From Oscillospiraceae bacterium (GTDB lineage: Bacteria; Bacillota; Clostridia; Oscillospirales; Ruminococcaceae), in contig JAFUOZ010000019.1 in assembly GCA_017481565.1 (NCBI GenBank), forward strand, positions 16,473 to 80,472: a DNA stretch of 64,000 bases, read 5' to 3'. The translations under genes and the position numbers were made by a program. Each line of letters begins with the position of its first letter. Position 1 is the stretch's first letter. Positions 1 to 8,482 of the stretch are shown one piece after another. Below the pieces are notes generated by a model. That model was not told the DNA's origin, made no database searches, and was given only the letters and a program-made list of their open reading frames with translations.

Positions 1-725
1 ATTATATCAACAGCATGATTTATTGAATTTGCAAACAGACTGATGTGACGGAAAAGTCCGCTTCTTTTTCTGATCTTTTCATTGCGTTCATTCTCGGAGA
101 TCAGTTTTTCAATATATTTTTCTGTTCTTTCCACATTCATTTTAGCCTTTCCAATCGTTTCAATAGCCTCTTTTCGCTTATTTCCTTCCAATTTTAAAAG
201 TACTCGTCCGTGACGTTCGGTAAGCTCATATTCCATTATTTTATCACGTTCATCCTCGGTAAGACGAAGCAGTCTCAGCTTATTTGCAACGGTAGATTGA
301 GTTTTTCCCAGTCTGACAGCTGCCTCCTCCTGAGTAAGACCATAATGCTGTATCATCTTGAAAATTGCTTCTGCCTCTTCAAAGAAATTCAGATTTTTCC
401 GCTGAATATTTTCAACCAAAGCCATTACAGCAGATTCACATTCATCAATATCCATGATTATACACGGAACATATTCCATGCCGCACGACTTAGCCGCAAT
501 AAGCCGTCTTTCGCCTGCCACAAGTTCATAATAATAATCCGTCTGACGAACCGACAAAGGTTGAATGATCCCGTTCTCCTCAATACTTGCGGAAAGAGCT
601 GCAATATCATCGGCATTGAAAATATGTCTCGGCTGATTCGGATTAGGCTTGATTCTTTCAACAGGGATATTAAGTACCTTTGCGATCACCTTTTCTTTTG
701 GAGTTACACAAAACGGCAGTTTCAT
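1..725 (-). CDS. noc: Noc/ParB-family DNA-binding protein, C-terminus cut by window edge
   Basis: ParB/Spo0J/Noc-family CTP-dependent clamp that binds palindromic DNA near the origin and acts in chromosome segregation or nucleoid occlusion. The reading frame from ATG at 725 runs off the left edge (about 241 codons visible). The N-terminal domain shows the ParB signature PNPNQPR near residue 29 and GERR near 69, followed by ENIQRKNLNFFEEA. The helix-turn-helix follows (LTQEEAAVRLGKTQSTVANK), then a linker with ERHGR. The recognition segment has Gln (TQST) and Lys (VANK), as in Bacillus Noc rather than Spo0J, which has SRPH and ANH there; that comparison is from memory. Its place next to rsmG is also where Bacillus subtilis carries noc. 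A promoter and an upstream terminator separate it from rsmG. ParB remains possible. Confidence 0.85.
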   Translation of the reverse strand, partial: MKLPFCVTPKEKVIAKVLNIPVERIKPNPNQPRHIFNADDIAALSASIEENGIIQPLSVRQTDYYYELVAGERRLIAAKSCGMEYVPCIIMDIDECESAVMALVENIQRKNLNFFEEAEAIFKMIQHYGLTQEEAAVRLGKTQSTVANKLRLLRLTEDERDKIMEYELTERHGRVLLKLEGNKRKEAIETIGKAKMNVERTEKYIEKLISENERNEKIRKRSGLFRHISLFANSINHAVDI

Positions 726-777
726 TTTATATCGTCCTTTCTTTTGCTTTACACATTTATATTATTTCTGTAGATAC

Positions 778-806
778 ATATTATCATATTTCCCTGCATA
801 AGTAAA
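778..806 (-). promoter_or_regulatory. Promoter of noc/parB
   Basis: On the minus strand TTTACT (801-806) and TAATAT (778-783) are separated by 17 bp, giving a start about 45 bases upstream of the noc/parB ATG. It lies just after the rsmG terminator, so noc/parB is a separate transcription unit. Confidence 0.55.
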
Positions 807-863
807 CAAAAAAAATAAAACGTCTTATGACATATCATTTTATAATATATCATAAGACGTTTT
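803..863 (-). terminator. Intrinsic terminator of the mnmE-mnmG-rsmG unit
   Basis: A perfect 14-bp inverted repeat (AAAACGTCTTATGA at 817-830 and its complement at 850-863) is followed on the minus strand by a T-rich run (803-816). It starts a few bases after the rsmG stop codon. Confidence 0.85.
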
Positions 864-866
864 AAA

Positions 867-1571
867 TTATAGACTTTTCTTGCTTATCTGACCGCTGTTT
901 CTTGGATATTTTGACGGAGTATGCGATATTTTTTTCACGGTTATTATCATTCTTCCGTCACCATTCAATGTATACTCATAAATATTTTCAATTTCACCGC
1001 CGAGAATTTTTACCGCATTTTTTGCGGCGGATATATCCTCATTAGGTCCTTTCATTGCGGCGAATATTCCTCCTACCTTTACAAATGGCAGACAGTATTC
1101 GCACAGAACAGGCATTGCAGCAACAGCTCTTGCCGTTGCAAAATCAAAATGCTCTCTTAGTTTTTCGTTACGTCCTCCCTCTTCCGCACGGGAATGGATA
1201 CATTCCATAGGAAGAGATAATTCATCAGAGACAGTTTTCAGAAAATTTATCCTTTTATTAAGGCTGTCAAGAAGTGTTACATTTATATGGTTACGATAAA
1301 TTTTCAAGGGAATTGCCGGAAAACCTGCTCCTGTTCCTACATCAATAAGTGAATTTCCGTCCTTTATATCCGCATATTTCAGAAGCATTACAGAATCAAG
1401 AAAATGCTTTACAGATATTCCCTCAGGGTCGGTAATTGCCGTCAGATTTATCTTTTCATTCCACTCACATAAAAGTTCGGAATACTTATCAAAATTATCA
1501 TAACAGCTGTCATTTACCGAAAAGCCCTGCTCCGCAAACAATTCACGGAATTTTTCTTTTTCTAATATCAT
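867..1571 (-). CDS. rsmG: 16S rRNA (guanine-N7) methyltransferase RsmG
   Basis: RsmG (GidB) methylates N7 of the 16S rRNA guanine equivalent to E. coli G527, using S-adenosylmethionine. The 234-residue length is normal for the family. The SAM-binding loop DVGTGAGFPAIPLK is at residues 77-90, preceded by the family segment NLTAITDPEGISVKHFLDS (42-60) and followed by the ARAVA motif near 147. It starts with ATG at 1571 behind an AAAGAGGTAA Shine-Dalgarno sequence. It is the last gene of the mnmE-mnmG-rsmG unit and is closed by the terminator at 803-863. The 36-base gap to mnmG contains a parS-like palindrome. Loss of function in other bacteria gives low-level streptomycin resistance (family knowledge). 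Confidence 0.97.
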   Translation of the reverse strand: MILEKEKFRELFAEQGFSVNDSCYDNFDKYSELLCEWNEKINLTAITDPEGISVKHFLDSVMLLKYADIKDGNSLIDVGTGAGFPAIPLKIYRNHINVTLLDSLNKRINFLKTVSDELSLPMECIHSRAEEGGRNEKLREHFDFATARAVAAMPVLCEYCLPFVKVGGIFAAMKGPNEDISAAKNAVKILGGEIENIYEYTLNGDGRMIITVKKISHTPSKYPRNSGQISKKSL

Positions 1572-1591
1572 ATTACCTCTTTCTTCGTTAT

Positions 1592-1607
1592 TGTTCCACG
1601 TGGAACA
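1592..1607. promoter_or_regulatory. parS-like site 1 (perfect palindrome)
   Basis: TGTTCCACGTGGAACA is a perfect 16-bp palindrome. It differs from the common parS TGTTTCACGTGAAACA only by a symmetric change in each half. It directly follows the mnmG stop codon, in the rsmG-mnmG spacer about 7.5 kb from dnaA, where Bacillota chromosomes often carry parS. Confidence 0.85.
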
Positions 1608-3488
1608 TTATTTTTCATTATTTTGCGACAGCCATATAATAAGCACGCTTACATCTGCAGGAGATACGCCGCTTATTCTGCTTGCCTGTCCTATATTCTC
1701 AGGATGTACCTTATTCAGCTTTTCAGTTGCTTCAAGGCTAAGTCCGCTGATAGTCTTATAATCAATTTCACAGGGAAGCTTTTTTTCTTCAAGCTTACGT
1801 ACATGTTCAACCTCCATAAGCTGCTTTTTGATATATCCCTCATACTCTATCTTAAGTTCAACCTGTTCACGTACTTCATAAGAAAGCTCAGGTCTTTCCT
1901 TATCAAAAGGTGCAAGATCATCATAGCTTATCTGGGGACGCTTTATCAATTCAGACATTCTTATTCCCTTGGTTATTGCAGATGTACCCTTTTCCTCAAG
2001 CAGCTTATTTAGCTCATCCGATACCGAAACAGTAGTTTTTTCGACTCGGCGTATTTCCTTTTTGATAAGCTCATATTTATTGAGAAATTTCTCATATCGC
2101 TCATCGGAAATAAGTCCCACCTCATGACCTATGGGAGTAAGTCTTTCATCAGCATTATCCTGTCTTAAAAGCAGACGATATTCACTTCGGGAAGTCATCA
2201 TACGATAAGGGTCGGTAACTCCCTTTATAACAAGATCATCTATCAGCGTACCTATATACGATGAGGATCTTTCAAGTGTTATCCCATTCTTTCCATATAC
2301 AGAACGTGCTGCATTTATTCCTGCAATAAGTCCCTGTGCGGCTTCTTCCTCATAGCCTGATGTACCGTTGAACTGTCCTGCACCGTACAGTCCCTTTATT
2401 TTCTTGAATTCAAGCGTATGCTTAAGCTCCTGAGGATCACAGCAGTCATACTCAATAGCATAGGCATTTCTCATTATTTCAACATTTTCAAGTCCCTTTA
2501 TTGACCTAAGAAAAGCGATCTGTACATCCTCAGGCAGAGAAGAACTCATACCCTGAAGATAATATTCATCGGTATCAAGTCCCATAGGCTCAATAAACAG
2601 CTGATGTCGTTCACGCTCGGCAAAGCGCATTATCTTATCCTCAATAGACGGGCAATATCTGGGTCCTACTCCTGTGATCCTTCCCGAATATAAAGGCGAA
2701 CGATATATATTATCCCTGATGATCTTATGTGTTTCCTCATTTGTATACGCAACATAACAGGAAACGATATTCTTCATTCCGTTTCTGTCAGATTCAAATG
2801 AAAAAGGCTGAATAAAATCATCGCCCTTCTGTTCTTCAAGCTGAGAAAAATCTATGCTTCGTTTATGCACACGGGATGGAGTTCCTGTTTTGAACCTACG
2901 TATAGTTACTCCCGCTTTTTTCAGACTTTCCGACAAGAAGGTTGCAGGCAATGTTGCATCAGGTCCGCTGTCATAGGAAACCTGTCCCACATGGATAGTT
3001 CCCTTTAAATATGTTCCTGTGCATATTACGGCACACTTTACCGCATATCTTGCACCAAGAGACGTAACAACGCCTTTGACTTCACCGTCTTCAACAATTA
3101 TTTCCGCAATTTCAGCCTGTTTTAATTCAAGACCCTCCTGCATTTCACAAGCCTTTTTCATACGATTATGATATCTGACTCTGTCTGCCTGAACACGCAG
3201 ACTATGCACTGCAGGACCTTTTCCTCTGTTCAGCATTCTGCTCTGAATAAAACATTCATCAGCAGCCTTACCCATTTCGCCGCCCATAGCGTCTATTTCA
3301 CGTACAAGATGTCCCTTTGCAGTTCCTCCGATAGACGGATTACAAGGCAGATTTGCCACAGCGTCAAGGGATATTGTAAACAATGCTGTTTTTGCTCCCA
3401 GACGTGCCGCCGCAAGTGCAGCTTCCACACCTGCATGGCCTGCACCTACAACAGCAACATCAAATTCTCCCATAAAATATTTTTCCAA
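1608..3488 (-). CDS. mnmG: tRNA uridine-5-carboxymethylaminomethyl modification enzyme MnmG
   Basis: MnmG (GidA) is the FAD- and NADH-dependent partner of MnmE. The complex installs (carboxymethyl)aminomethyl groups on the wobble uridine of several tRNAs. The 626 residues match the family. The N-terminal dinucleotide fold is VAVVGAGHAG (11-20), followed by the family segment NLPCNPSIGGTAKGHLVREIDAMGG. Further on are the motifs GTYLKG, RYCPSIEDKI and PQELKHTLE-type segments. The TTG start at 3488 is preferred because AAGGA lies 10 bases upstream; an internal ATG at residue 6 (3473) is the alternative. It is flanked by parS-like sites on both sides and is cotranscribed with mnmE and rsmG. Confidence 0.97.
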   Translation of the reverse strand: MEKYFMGEFDVAVVGAGHAGVEAALAAARLGAKTALFTISLDAVANLPCNPSIGGTAKGHLVREIDAMGGEMGKAADECFIQSRMLNRGKGPAVHSLRVQADRVRYHNRMKKACEMQEGLELKQAEIAEIIVEDGEVKGVVTSLGARYAVKCAVICTGTYLKGTIHVGQVSYDSGPDATLPATFLSESLKKAGVTIRRFKTGTPSRVHKRSIDFSQLEEQKGDDFIQPFSFESDRNGMKNIVSCYVAYTNEETHKIIRDNIYRSPLYSGRITGVGPRYCPSIEDKIMRFAERERHQLFIEPMGLDTDEYYLQGMSSSLPEDVQIAFLRSIKGLENVEIMRNAYAIEYDCCDPQELKHTLEFKKIKGLYGAGQFNGTSGYEEEAAQGLIAGINAARSVYGKNGITLERSSSYIGTLIDDLVIKGVTDPYRMMTSRSEYRLLLRQDNADERLTPIGHEVGLISDERYEKFLNKYELIKKEIRRVEKTTVSVSDELNKLLEEKGTSAITKGIRMSELIKRPQISYDDLAPFDKERPELSYEVREQVELKIEYEGYIKKQLMEVEHVRKLEEKKLPCEIDYKTISGLSLEATEKLNKVHPENIGQASRISGVSPADVSVLIIWLSQNNEK

Positions 3489-3506
3489 TACAAATCATTC
3501 CTTAAT

Positions 3507-3561
3507 TGTTCCACATGGAACATTTTTTATTATTTTCCGACAAAATGTTCCATGTGGAACA
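3507..3561. promoter_or_regulatory. Inverted pair of parS-like sites 2 and 3
   Basis: TGTTCCACATGGAACA (3507-3522) and TGTTCCATGTGGAACA (3546-3561) are reverse complements of each other. Each has one change in the CACGTG core of parS. With flanking T/A runs the two form about 20-bp arms around a 20-base spacer, so the mnmE-mnmG spacer can also fold into a stem-loop in the transcript. Whether ParB, Noc or both bind here is not known. Confidence 0.75.
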
Positions 3562-3574
3562 TTTTGATTAAATA

Positions 3575-4951
3575 TTACTTACCCACACAAAAATGTGAGA
3601 ACACTTCATTTACAACAGCTTCCGAGGTACGTTCACCGGTAAGCTCCAGCAGATAATTTTCAGCTTCATCAAGTACAATATTCACCGCATCGGTGGTCAT
3701 ACCGAATGCAACAGCGTCAACAGCCTCACCCATAGCCTTTATTGCATTGTCAAGACATTTTTTCTGACGTTCATTCGCAACAGTAACATTATCCTGAGCA
3801 TCGAGAACTCCTATATACTTATTATATAACAGCTTTGTAAGTTTTTCAATACCTTCTCCGTTTTTTGCCGAAATTTCTATAATATCATCAAAAGCGGAAG
3901 ATATTTTTCCGATATCAAGAAGCTTTTCCTTATCCGATTTATTCACAAGAGCAATTTTATTTTTGCACTGTGAGCATTTTTCTATCATTCCAAGATCGTC
4001 ATCATCAAGAGCAGATGAGCCGTCGAAAACAGCCAGAACAAGCTCCGCATTTTTTATACGGTCAACTGCACGTTCAACGCCTATACCCTCTATAATATCA
4101 TCGGTAGAGCGTATTCCGGCAGTATCGGAAACCCTCAGAACAATATCACCCAGTCTGACTGATTCTTCTACAATATCACGGGTAGTACCTGCAATATCGG
4201 TAACTATACTTCGCTCACAGCCTGCAAGCAGATTCATAAGCGTACTTTTTCCCACATTAGGCTTGCCGACTATAGCAGTGTCGATACCCTCACGGATAAT
4301 TTTTCCGTATCTGTAGGTTTCGGAAATTGCCTTAAGCTCGGAATATATTTCATTGACTGTATTTTTAAGATTTTCATCATCCACCTCAGGAATATCGTCC
4401 TCAGGATAATCTACCCATGCGGCAATTTCACCCAGCAGATGAATAAGCTTATCTGACACAGCACTTATTTTTTTAAACAAGCGTCCCTCACGTAAAGCGG
4501 AAGCACACTTATGATAAGCCTCACCCTCAGCGGAAATAATATCCATAACTGCTTCCGCCTGAGTGAGATTCATTTTTCCGTTAAGGAATGCACGCTTTGT
4601 AAATTCTCCTGCCTGAGCCGGTGCAGCACCGCATGAATATATCTGCTGCAAAAGCTTTTCGGTAACAAATATACCGCCGTGACATGAAAGCTCAGCAACA
4701 TTTTCACCTGTATATGATTTAGGTGCACGGAACACAGAAACTATCCCGTCATCAATTCGGTTATTGTTTTCGTCATGATATATACCGTATGCACAGGTAT
4801 ATCCGTCCATATGTGATGGCTTTTTTCCCGATGCGGAGGAAAATACCATATCTGCAATTTCAAGAGCCTTTTCACCTGAAATTCGTATAACTGAAATTCC
4901 GCCTGCCGCATGAGGCGTTGATATAGCGGCAACGGTTGAATTTAAATTCAT
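3575..4951 (-). CDS. mnmE: tRNA modification GTPase MnmE
   Basis: MnmE (TrmE) is the potassium-activated GTPase that works with MnmG on wobble uridines. The 458 residues contain an N-terminal formyl-tetrahydrofolate-binding domain (STVAAISTPHAAGGISVIRIS at the start), a helical domain and an inserted G domain. Visible G-domain motifs are GKPNVGKST (229-237, P-loop), the switch segment TDIAGTTRDIVEE, DTAG and NKSD. The C-terminal CVGK ends the protein, with the conserved cysteine at 455. It starts with ATG at 4951 behind AGAGGTG. It is the first gene of the minus-strand mnmE-mnmG-rsmG unit; no clear terminator separates it from mnmG, only the parS-like inverted pair. Confidence 0.97.
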   Translation of the reverse strand: MNLNSTVAAISTPHAAGGISVIRISGEKALEIADMVFSSASGKKPSHMDGYTCAYGIYHDENNNRIDDGIVSVFRAPKSYTGENVAELSCHGGIFVTEKLLQQIYSCGAAPAQAGEFTKRAFLNGKMNLTQAEAVMDIISAEGEAYHKCASALREGRLFKKISAVSDKLIHLLGEIAAWVDYPEDDIPEVDDENLKNTVNEIYSELKAISETYRYGKIIREGIDTAIVGKPNVGKSTLMNLLAGCERSIVTDIAGTTRDIVEESVRLGDIVLRVSDTAGIRSTDDIIEGIGVERAVDRIKNAELVLAVFDGSSALDDDDLGMIEKCSQCKNKIALVNKSDKEKLLDIGKISSAFDDIIEISAKNGEGIEKLTKLLYNKYIGVLDAQDNVTVANERQKKCLDNAIKAMGEAVDAVAFGMTTDAVNIVLDEAENYLLELTGERTSEAVVNEVFSHFCVGK

Positions 4952-5243
4952 ATAATTACACCTCTTTTTTGATTTGCTATTGATTATATATAACTATACG
5001 GTTATTTTTCTTCCTTGGATTTACAACGGAGCGAGCCTATCGGCTCGTGCAATAAAGACGCTCCGCTTTTTATGTAACATTTCATTTTTAACTTTTCCGC
5101 TTAGAATTAGCATTTGTTACGTGCTAAAGGGGATTTCGCTGTCTGCGGACAGCGACAAGGGGCGCTGCCCCCTTGACCCCCGCAAGCCTTTGTAAAGGCT
5201 TGAGCGAAACTTTTATATTTAGTTACTGACAGGTATTTTTACT
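4952..5243. other. Gene-free spacer between jag and mnmE
   Basis: About 290 bases without a credible gene. It holds a terminator-like hairpin and a GC-rich multi-hairpin repeat, described separately. It should also contain the mnmE promoter on the minus strand; an AT-rich segment with TATAAT-like words lies near 4983-4995, but no convincing -35 partner was seen. Confidence 0.6.
5027..5209. repeat. GC-rich structured repeat element (REP-like)
   Basis: A locally GC-rich island with several perfect stems: CGGAGCG/CGCTCCG (5027-5033 with 5059-5065, then a T run), CGAGCC/GGCTCG nested inside it, CGCTGTC/GACAGCG (5137-5143 with 5148-5154), CAAGGGG/CCCCTTG (5056 series, 5156-5162 with 5169-5175) and CAAGCCTTT/AAAGGCTTG (5183-5191 with 5194-5202). 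TTTCGCT (5134) and AGCGAAA (5203) can close the right half. This word pattern resembles intergenic repeats common in Ruminococcus-type genomes (recollection, not searched). No protein is encoded. Confidence 0.6.
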
Positions 5244-5276
5244 AAAAAAATGCTGCCGTACTTATGGTACAGCAGC
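5244..5276 (-). terminator. Terminator of the rpmH-rnpA-yidD-yidC-jag unit
   Basis: A 10-bp stem (GCTGCCGTAC with GTACAGCAGC, one wobble pair) at 5252-5276 is followed on the minus strand by seven T residues (5244-5250). It starts a few bases after the jag stop. Confidence 0.85.
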
Positions 5277-5282
5277 TTATTT

Positions 5283-6113
5283 TTATATGTCGATCTTTCC
5301 GTAAAGCTCTCCTGTGAACATTGTGTCCTCAGGCTTAGGCTTTTTATAATCCTTCTCAAAGGAAGTCTTCATCAGATCCATCGGACGAGGCTTATACTCA
5401 CTCTTGTCAGCTCCTCTGCCCTTTCCGCCGTATCTGCCCTTACCGCCTTTTCCGTAACTGTTCTTTCTGTCATACTTTCTTTCGGATCTCTCGGGTCTGC
5501 CGTTTACAGATGAGATAACTACCTTTCTGTAAGGTTCCTCTCCCACACTCTTTGAAGTAACACCCTCGATCTCAGATACTGCGGAATGGATTATTCTTCT
5601 CTCATAAGGATTCATAGGCTCTAATGTGCTTGTTCTTCCTGTGCGCAGTACAGTCTTTGCGATTTTTCCTGCAAGCTCCTCTAAAATAGCCTTTCTCTTC
5701 TCACGATATCCGCAGGAATCAACACTGATTCGATAATATTCCTTATCGCTTCTGTTAGCCGCCATTGATGCAAGATACTGAATAGCATCAAGGGTTTCGC
5801 CTCTTCTTCCGATAACTGCACCTGTTGTATCTCCGCCGATATCGATAACAGCGCCCTCTTCGTTTTCAGTCACTGTAAGCTCAGCTTCAATACCCATTTT
5901 TGAAAGTACATCTCTGATATAGTCAGCGGCAATTTCTGCCTTTGTTTTGTTGTATTCCGCAGAGATCTTTGCCTCGGAAGCACCTATTCCGAGAAATCCC
6001 TTCTTAGGCTCTTCAAGAACCTCAAAGGTGATCCTGTCCTGCGATACTCCGAATTCGGAGATAGCAAGCTGAATAGCTTCTTCAACAGTCTTTGCTGTAA
6101 ATTCCTTTTTCAT
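5283..6113 (-). CDS. khpB: RNA-binding protein Jag/KhpB (SpoIIIJ-associated)
   Basis: Cytoplasmic RNA-binding protein usually encoded beside yidC. In other gram-positives it pairs with KhpA and affects cell elongation and division. The 276-residue protein has three parts. An N-terminal Jag-N domain contains KKGFLGIGASEAKI (37-50). A KH domain carries the GRRG loop at 102-105. An R3H domain has its ERRIIH signature at about 171-176. The tail (about 205-276) is basic and rich in Arg, Lys, Gly and Tyr, likely disordered and RNA-contacting, and longer than in Bacillus. It starts with ATG at 6113 about 48 bases after yidC and is the last gene of its unit. Confidence 0.95.
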   Translation of the reverse strand: MKKEFTAKTVEEAIQLAISEFGVSQDRITFEVLEEPKKGFLGIGASEAKISAEYNKTKAEIAADYIRDVLSKMGIEAELTVTENEEGAVIDIGGDTTGAVIGRRGETLDAIQYLASMAANRSDKEYYRISVDSCGYREKRKAILEELAGKIAKTVLRTGRTSTLEPMNPYERRIIHSAVSEIEGVTSKSVGEEPYRKVVISSVNGRPERSERKYDRKNSYGKGGKGRYGGKGRGADKSEYKPRPMDLMKTSFEKDYKKPKPEDTMFTGELYGKIDI

Positions 6114-6161
6114 TATCTGTTTAACTCCCCTCTGTAAGGTGATATATAATATACATTAAGA

Positions 6162-7340
6162 TCAATCAATACTTCCGTCGTCGTTTTCATCATATTCCTC
6201 GCCGTATTTTTCCGCTTGTCTGCGACGTGCCTCAGCGATTATTTTTCTTTCATACTCCTTCTGCTTTGACTTTGAAAGTCTCACTTCGGAAGCATTATCA
6301 TCAGATGAAGCCGACTTTGAAATTGTTCTGCCCTCTGCCTGAACAACACCGTTCTGCTGAGCCATCATCTCCTGATATCTCTGCATCATGTTGGGCTTGT
6401 TCTTCTTTTTTCTTTTAAGCTTATCCTTTTCAAGAAGCTTTGCAACATAATCTGCTGTATATACCTTGTGAAGTATCACACTCTGAATAAATCCCAATAT
6501 ACCTGAGATAGTCCAGTAAAAGCTTACTGCGGCAGGCATATTGAAATATACCGGCAGGAATAAAAGAGGAAGTGCATACATCATTACGTTTGTGCTGTTC
6601 ATTGCTGCGGAAGATGCACTGTCAGGATTCATCTTCTTCATTCTGCGGTTTGAAAGGAATGTTGATACTATCTGTACAAGTACTGACATTACAGGTATAG
6701 CTGCAAGTATAAGTGCAGCAGGTGTCCAGCCGCCTGCAGGACTTAAGGTAGGAGTATTTGCAAGCTCTACAAATCCGAAAAGAAAACTGTTGTATTCAGA
6801 TACCTGAGTAGTAAACTCTGCAGATATTCCGCTGAAAAGATCTCTGTATTCGGGATTTTTCACTGCTTCGATAATAAACAGCTCTCCTCTGTATTTCAGA
6901 TCCTGTGAAGAAAGAGCTGAATATTCCTCAATGCTTGTAAGAATTTCTGTTGCCTTTGCTATCATATCCTTATCGATCCTGAGAATATGCGTAAGCGGAT
7001 AATATACAACGTCCATGATACCGTAAAGTATTGGAAGCTGTATCAGCATAGGCGAACATGACGCCATTGGGTTTACGTCCTCTTCGGCATAAAGCTCCAT
7101 AGTCTTTTCGTTGAGCTTTTCGGGATTGTTTGCATACTGCTTTTTCAGCTTGTCAAGCTTTGGCTGAAGAGCCGTTATTGCAGCCTGATTTTTCTGCATC
7201 TTGACTGAAAACGGAAAGAGAAGTATCTTGCTTATAAGAGCAAAAATAATGATCGCCAACGCATAATTCGGAAGCACCTTATAGATAAGATACATTATCC
7301 AGCCAAGGGGCGTACCAATTAATCTGCTTAAAAAACCCAT
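6162..7340 (-). CDS. yidC: Membrane protein insertase YidC
   Basis: YidC/Oxa1/SpoIIIJ-family insertase that places proteins in the cytoplasmic membrane alone or with SecYEG. The 392-residue protein has the gram-positive architecture, with no large extracytoplasmic domain before the core. Visible are a first hydrophobic segment (about 7-40), the cytoplasmic hairpin QKNQAAITALQPKLDKLKKQY, and the motif around NPMASCSPMLIQLPI. Three later membrane segments follow, ending around VSFYWTISGILGFIQS. The conserved positive residue of the hydrophilic groove is expected in the first segment region, but I did not pin it down. A charged tail of about 90 residues follows. Between the second and third segments is an extended insert of roughly 70 residues. 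It sits between yidD and jag. Confidence 0.95.
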   Translation of the reverse strand: MGFLSRLIGTPLGWIMYLIYKVLPNYALAIIIFALISKILLFPFSVKMQKNQAAITALQPKLDKLKKQYANNPEKLNEKTMELYAEEDVNPMASCSPMLIQLPILYGIMDVVYYPLTHILRIDKDMIAKATEILTSIEEYSALSSQDLKYRGELFIIEAVKNPEYRDLFSGISAEFTTQVSEYNSFLFGFVELANTPTLSPAGGWTPAALILAAIPVMSVLVQIVSTFLSNRRMKKMNPDSASSAAMNSTNVMMYALPLLFLPVYFNMPAAVSFYWTISGILGFIQSVILHKVYTADYVAKLLEKDKLKRKKKNKPNMMQRYQEMMAQQNGVVQAEGRTISKSASSDDNASEVRLSKSKQKEYERKIIAEARRRQAEKYGEEYDENDDGSID

Positions 7341-7432
7341 TGTTTAACCTCCGTATCTAAGGAAGCCAAAAGCATAACCTTATTCAATTTTTTCACATAC
7401 TATTATAAATATTCCAAATTTCAGACGGAATA

Positions 7433-7681
7433 TTATTTCCCTTTTTTTATAAAATAGGACCATGTAAATTCATCGGGGACATGGTCAACACCCCCAAGGC
7501 TCCAGGGATTGCACCTGATAAGCCGCCATACAGACAGAATAAGCCCTTTTACTGCCCCATGCTTCGTAAACGCTTTTACGGCGTAGGTCGAACAGGTGGG
7601 ATAATACTTGCAGCAGGGCGGAAATAACGGTGAGATAAATTTTCTGTACAGCTTCAGCAAAAGCAAAAATATATGCTTCAT
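7433..7681 (-). CDS. yidD: Membrane protein insertion efficiency factor YidD
   Basis: Small (82 residues) amphipathic protein of the YidD/DUF37 family that helps YidC-dependent insertion. The family signature is clear: a [24 protein letters not shown] segment at about 12-31, then [14 protein letters not shown], and [17 protein letters not shown]. The cysteine-rich [11 protein letters not shown] and the CNPW...GG..D motifs are those of the family. The ATG at 7681 overlaps the rnpA stop in an ATGA arrangement, indicating translational coupling. yidC follows after about 90 bases. Confidence 0.95.
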   Translation of the reverse strand: MKHIFLLLLKLYRKFISPLFPPCCKYYPTCSTYAVKAFTKHGAVKGLILSVWRLIRCNPWSLGGVDHVPDEFTWSYFIKKGK

Positions 7682-8043
7682 TTCTTCTTGTTTTTACCGT
7701 TATCAACGGTATTTTTCATCATAAACGGCAAAGCCTTTTTTCTGATAAAACCTGTTATATGATATGTTTTACACTCGGTAGACGGTTGTCTTGCAGTAAA
7801 TACTATATCATATCCAACAGGAAAAAGCTCTTCGGTCTCACGGTAAGCCTGACGGATAACACGCCTTGCACGGCTTCTTTTAACGGCATTACCAATCTTT
7901 TTGCTTGTGGATATGCCCACACGATTGAATTTTCTGCCGTTTTTTCTGAAATAGAGAACGCAGTTTGCGCCTGCTATGAATCTTCCCTTTTTATAAAGAG
8001 AAGTAAAATCCTTGTTGGAATTAAGCTTAACAGTATATTTCAT
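7678..8043 (-). CDS. rnpA: Ribonuclease P protein component
   Basis: Basic protein subunit of RNase P, which helps the catalytic RNA remove 5' leaders from pre-tRNAs. The ATG at 8043 (protein [13 protein letters not shown]...) is chosen over an upstream in-frame codon because AGAGG lies 6 bases before it; the product is 121 residues, normal for the family. The conserved RNR-type motif appears as [20 protein letters not shown] (about 51-70), preceded by RVGISTSKK. It overlaps yidD by 4 bases and follows rpmH by about 80 bases. Confidence 0.95.
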   Translation of the reverse strand: MKYTVKLNSNKDFTSLYKKGRFIAGANCVLYFRKNGRKFNRVGISTSKKIGNAVKRSRARRVIRQAYRETEELFPVGYDIVFTARQPSTECKTYHITGFIRKKALPFMMKNTVDNGKNKKK

Positions 8044-8121
8044 AAAAAACCTCTGCTTAAAAAATATGACCACATAAATTGTGGTCATATTTCAAATCAA
8101 GCATTAATACACTGTGCAGGA

Positions 8122-8256
8122 TTAGTAAGTGAGTCTCTTTCTACCCTTTGCACGTCTTCTTGCGAGAACCTTACGGCCGTTTCTTGTTGACATTCTCTTC
8201 ATAAAGCCGTGTTCTTTTTTTCTGTGAAGCTTCTTAGGCTGGTATGTTCTTTTCAT
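8122..8256 (-). CDS. rpmH: 50S ribosomal protein L34
   Basis: A 44-residue, highly basic protein that reads [18 protein letters not shown] at its start and ends [10 protein letters not shown]; the whole chain matches L34. The ATG at 8256 is preceded by a strong AAAGGAGGAG ribosome binding site. It is the first gene of the minus-strand rpmH-rnpA-yidD-yidC-jag unit and is transcribed divergently from dnaA, the standard arrangement at Bacillota origins. A sigma-A type promoter lies about 90 bases upstream. Confidence 0.98.
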   Translation of the reverse strand: MKRTYQPKKLHRKKEHGFMKRMSTRNGRKVLARRRAKGRKRLTY

Positions 8257-8344
8257 TACGATTTCTCCTCCTTTACCGTACTTTATACGAAAGCGGACAT
8301 TTTCTTATCCTTATCGCAGGGCATAAATACCCCATCAATAATAC

Positions 8345-8374
8345 AGTATAACTTATATAGTACCATTCTGTCAA
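8345..8374 (-). promoter_or_regulatory. Promoter of rpmH operon
   Basis: Minus-strand TTGACA (8369-8374) and TATACT (8345-8350) with an 18-bp spacer form a strong sigma-A type promoter. Transcription would start near 8338, about 80 bases before rpmH. Confidence 0.8.
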
Positions 8375-8482
8375 GTGTTTTTTCAAATTTTTTTCAAATT
8401 GTAATCTTTTTACCCATTATAAAAGCGGGGTTTTGTTGATTTTGTTACATAATATGTATTTATTCCGCAATTTAAGACACAT

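Noticed and set aside
210..773. A 187-codon plus-strand frame at the left edge
   Set aside because: It is antisense to the clear Noc/ParB gene, which has strong family motifs.
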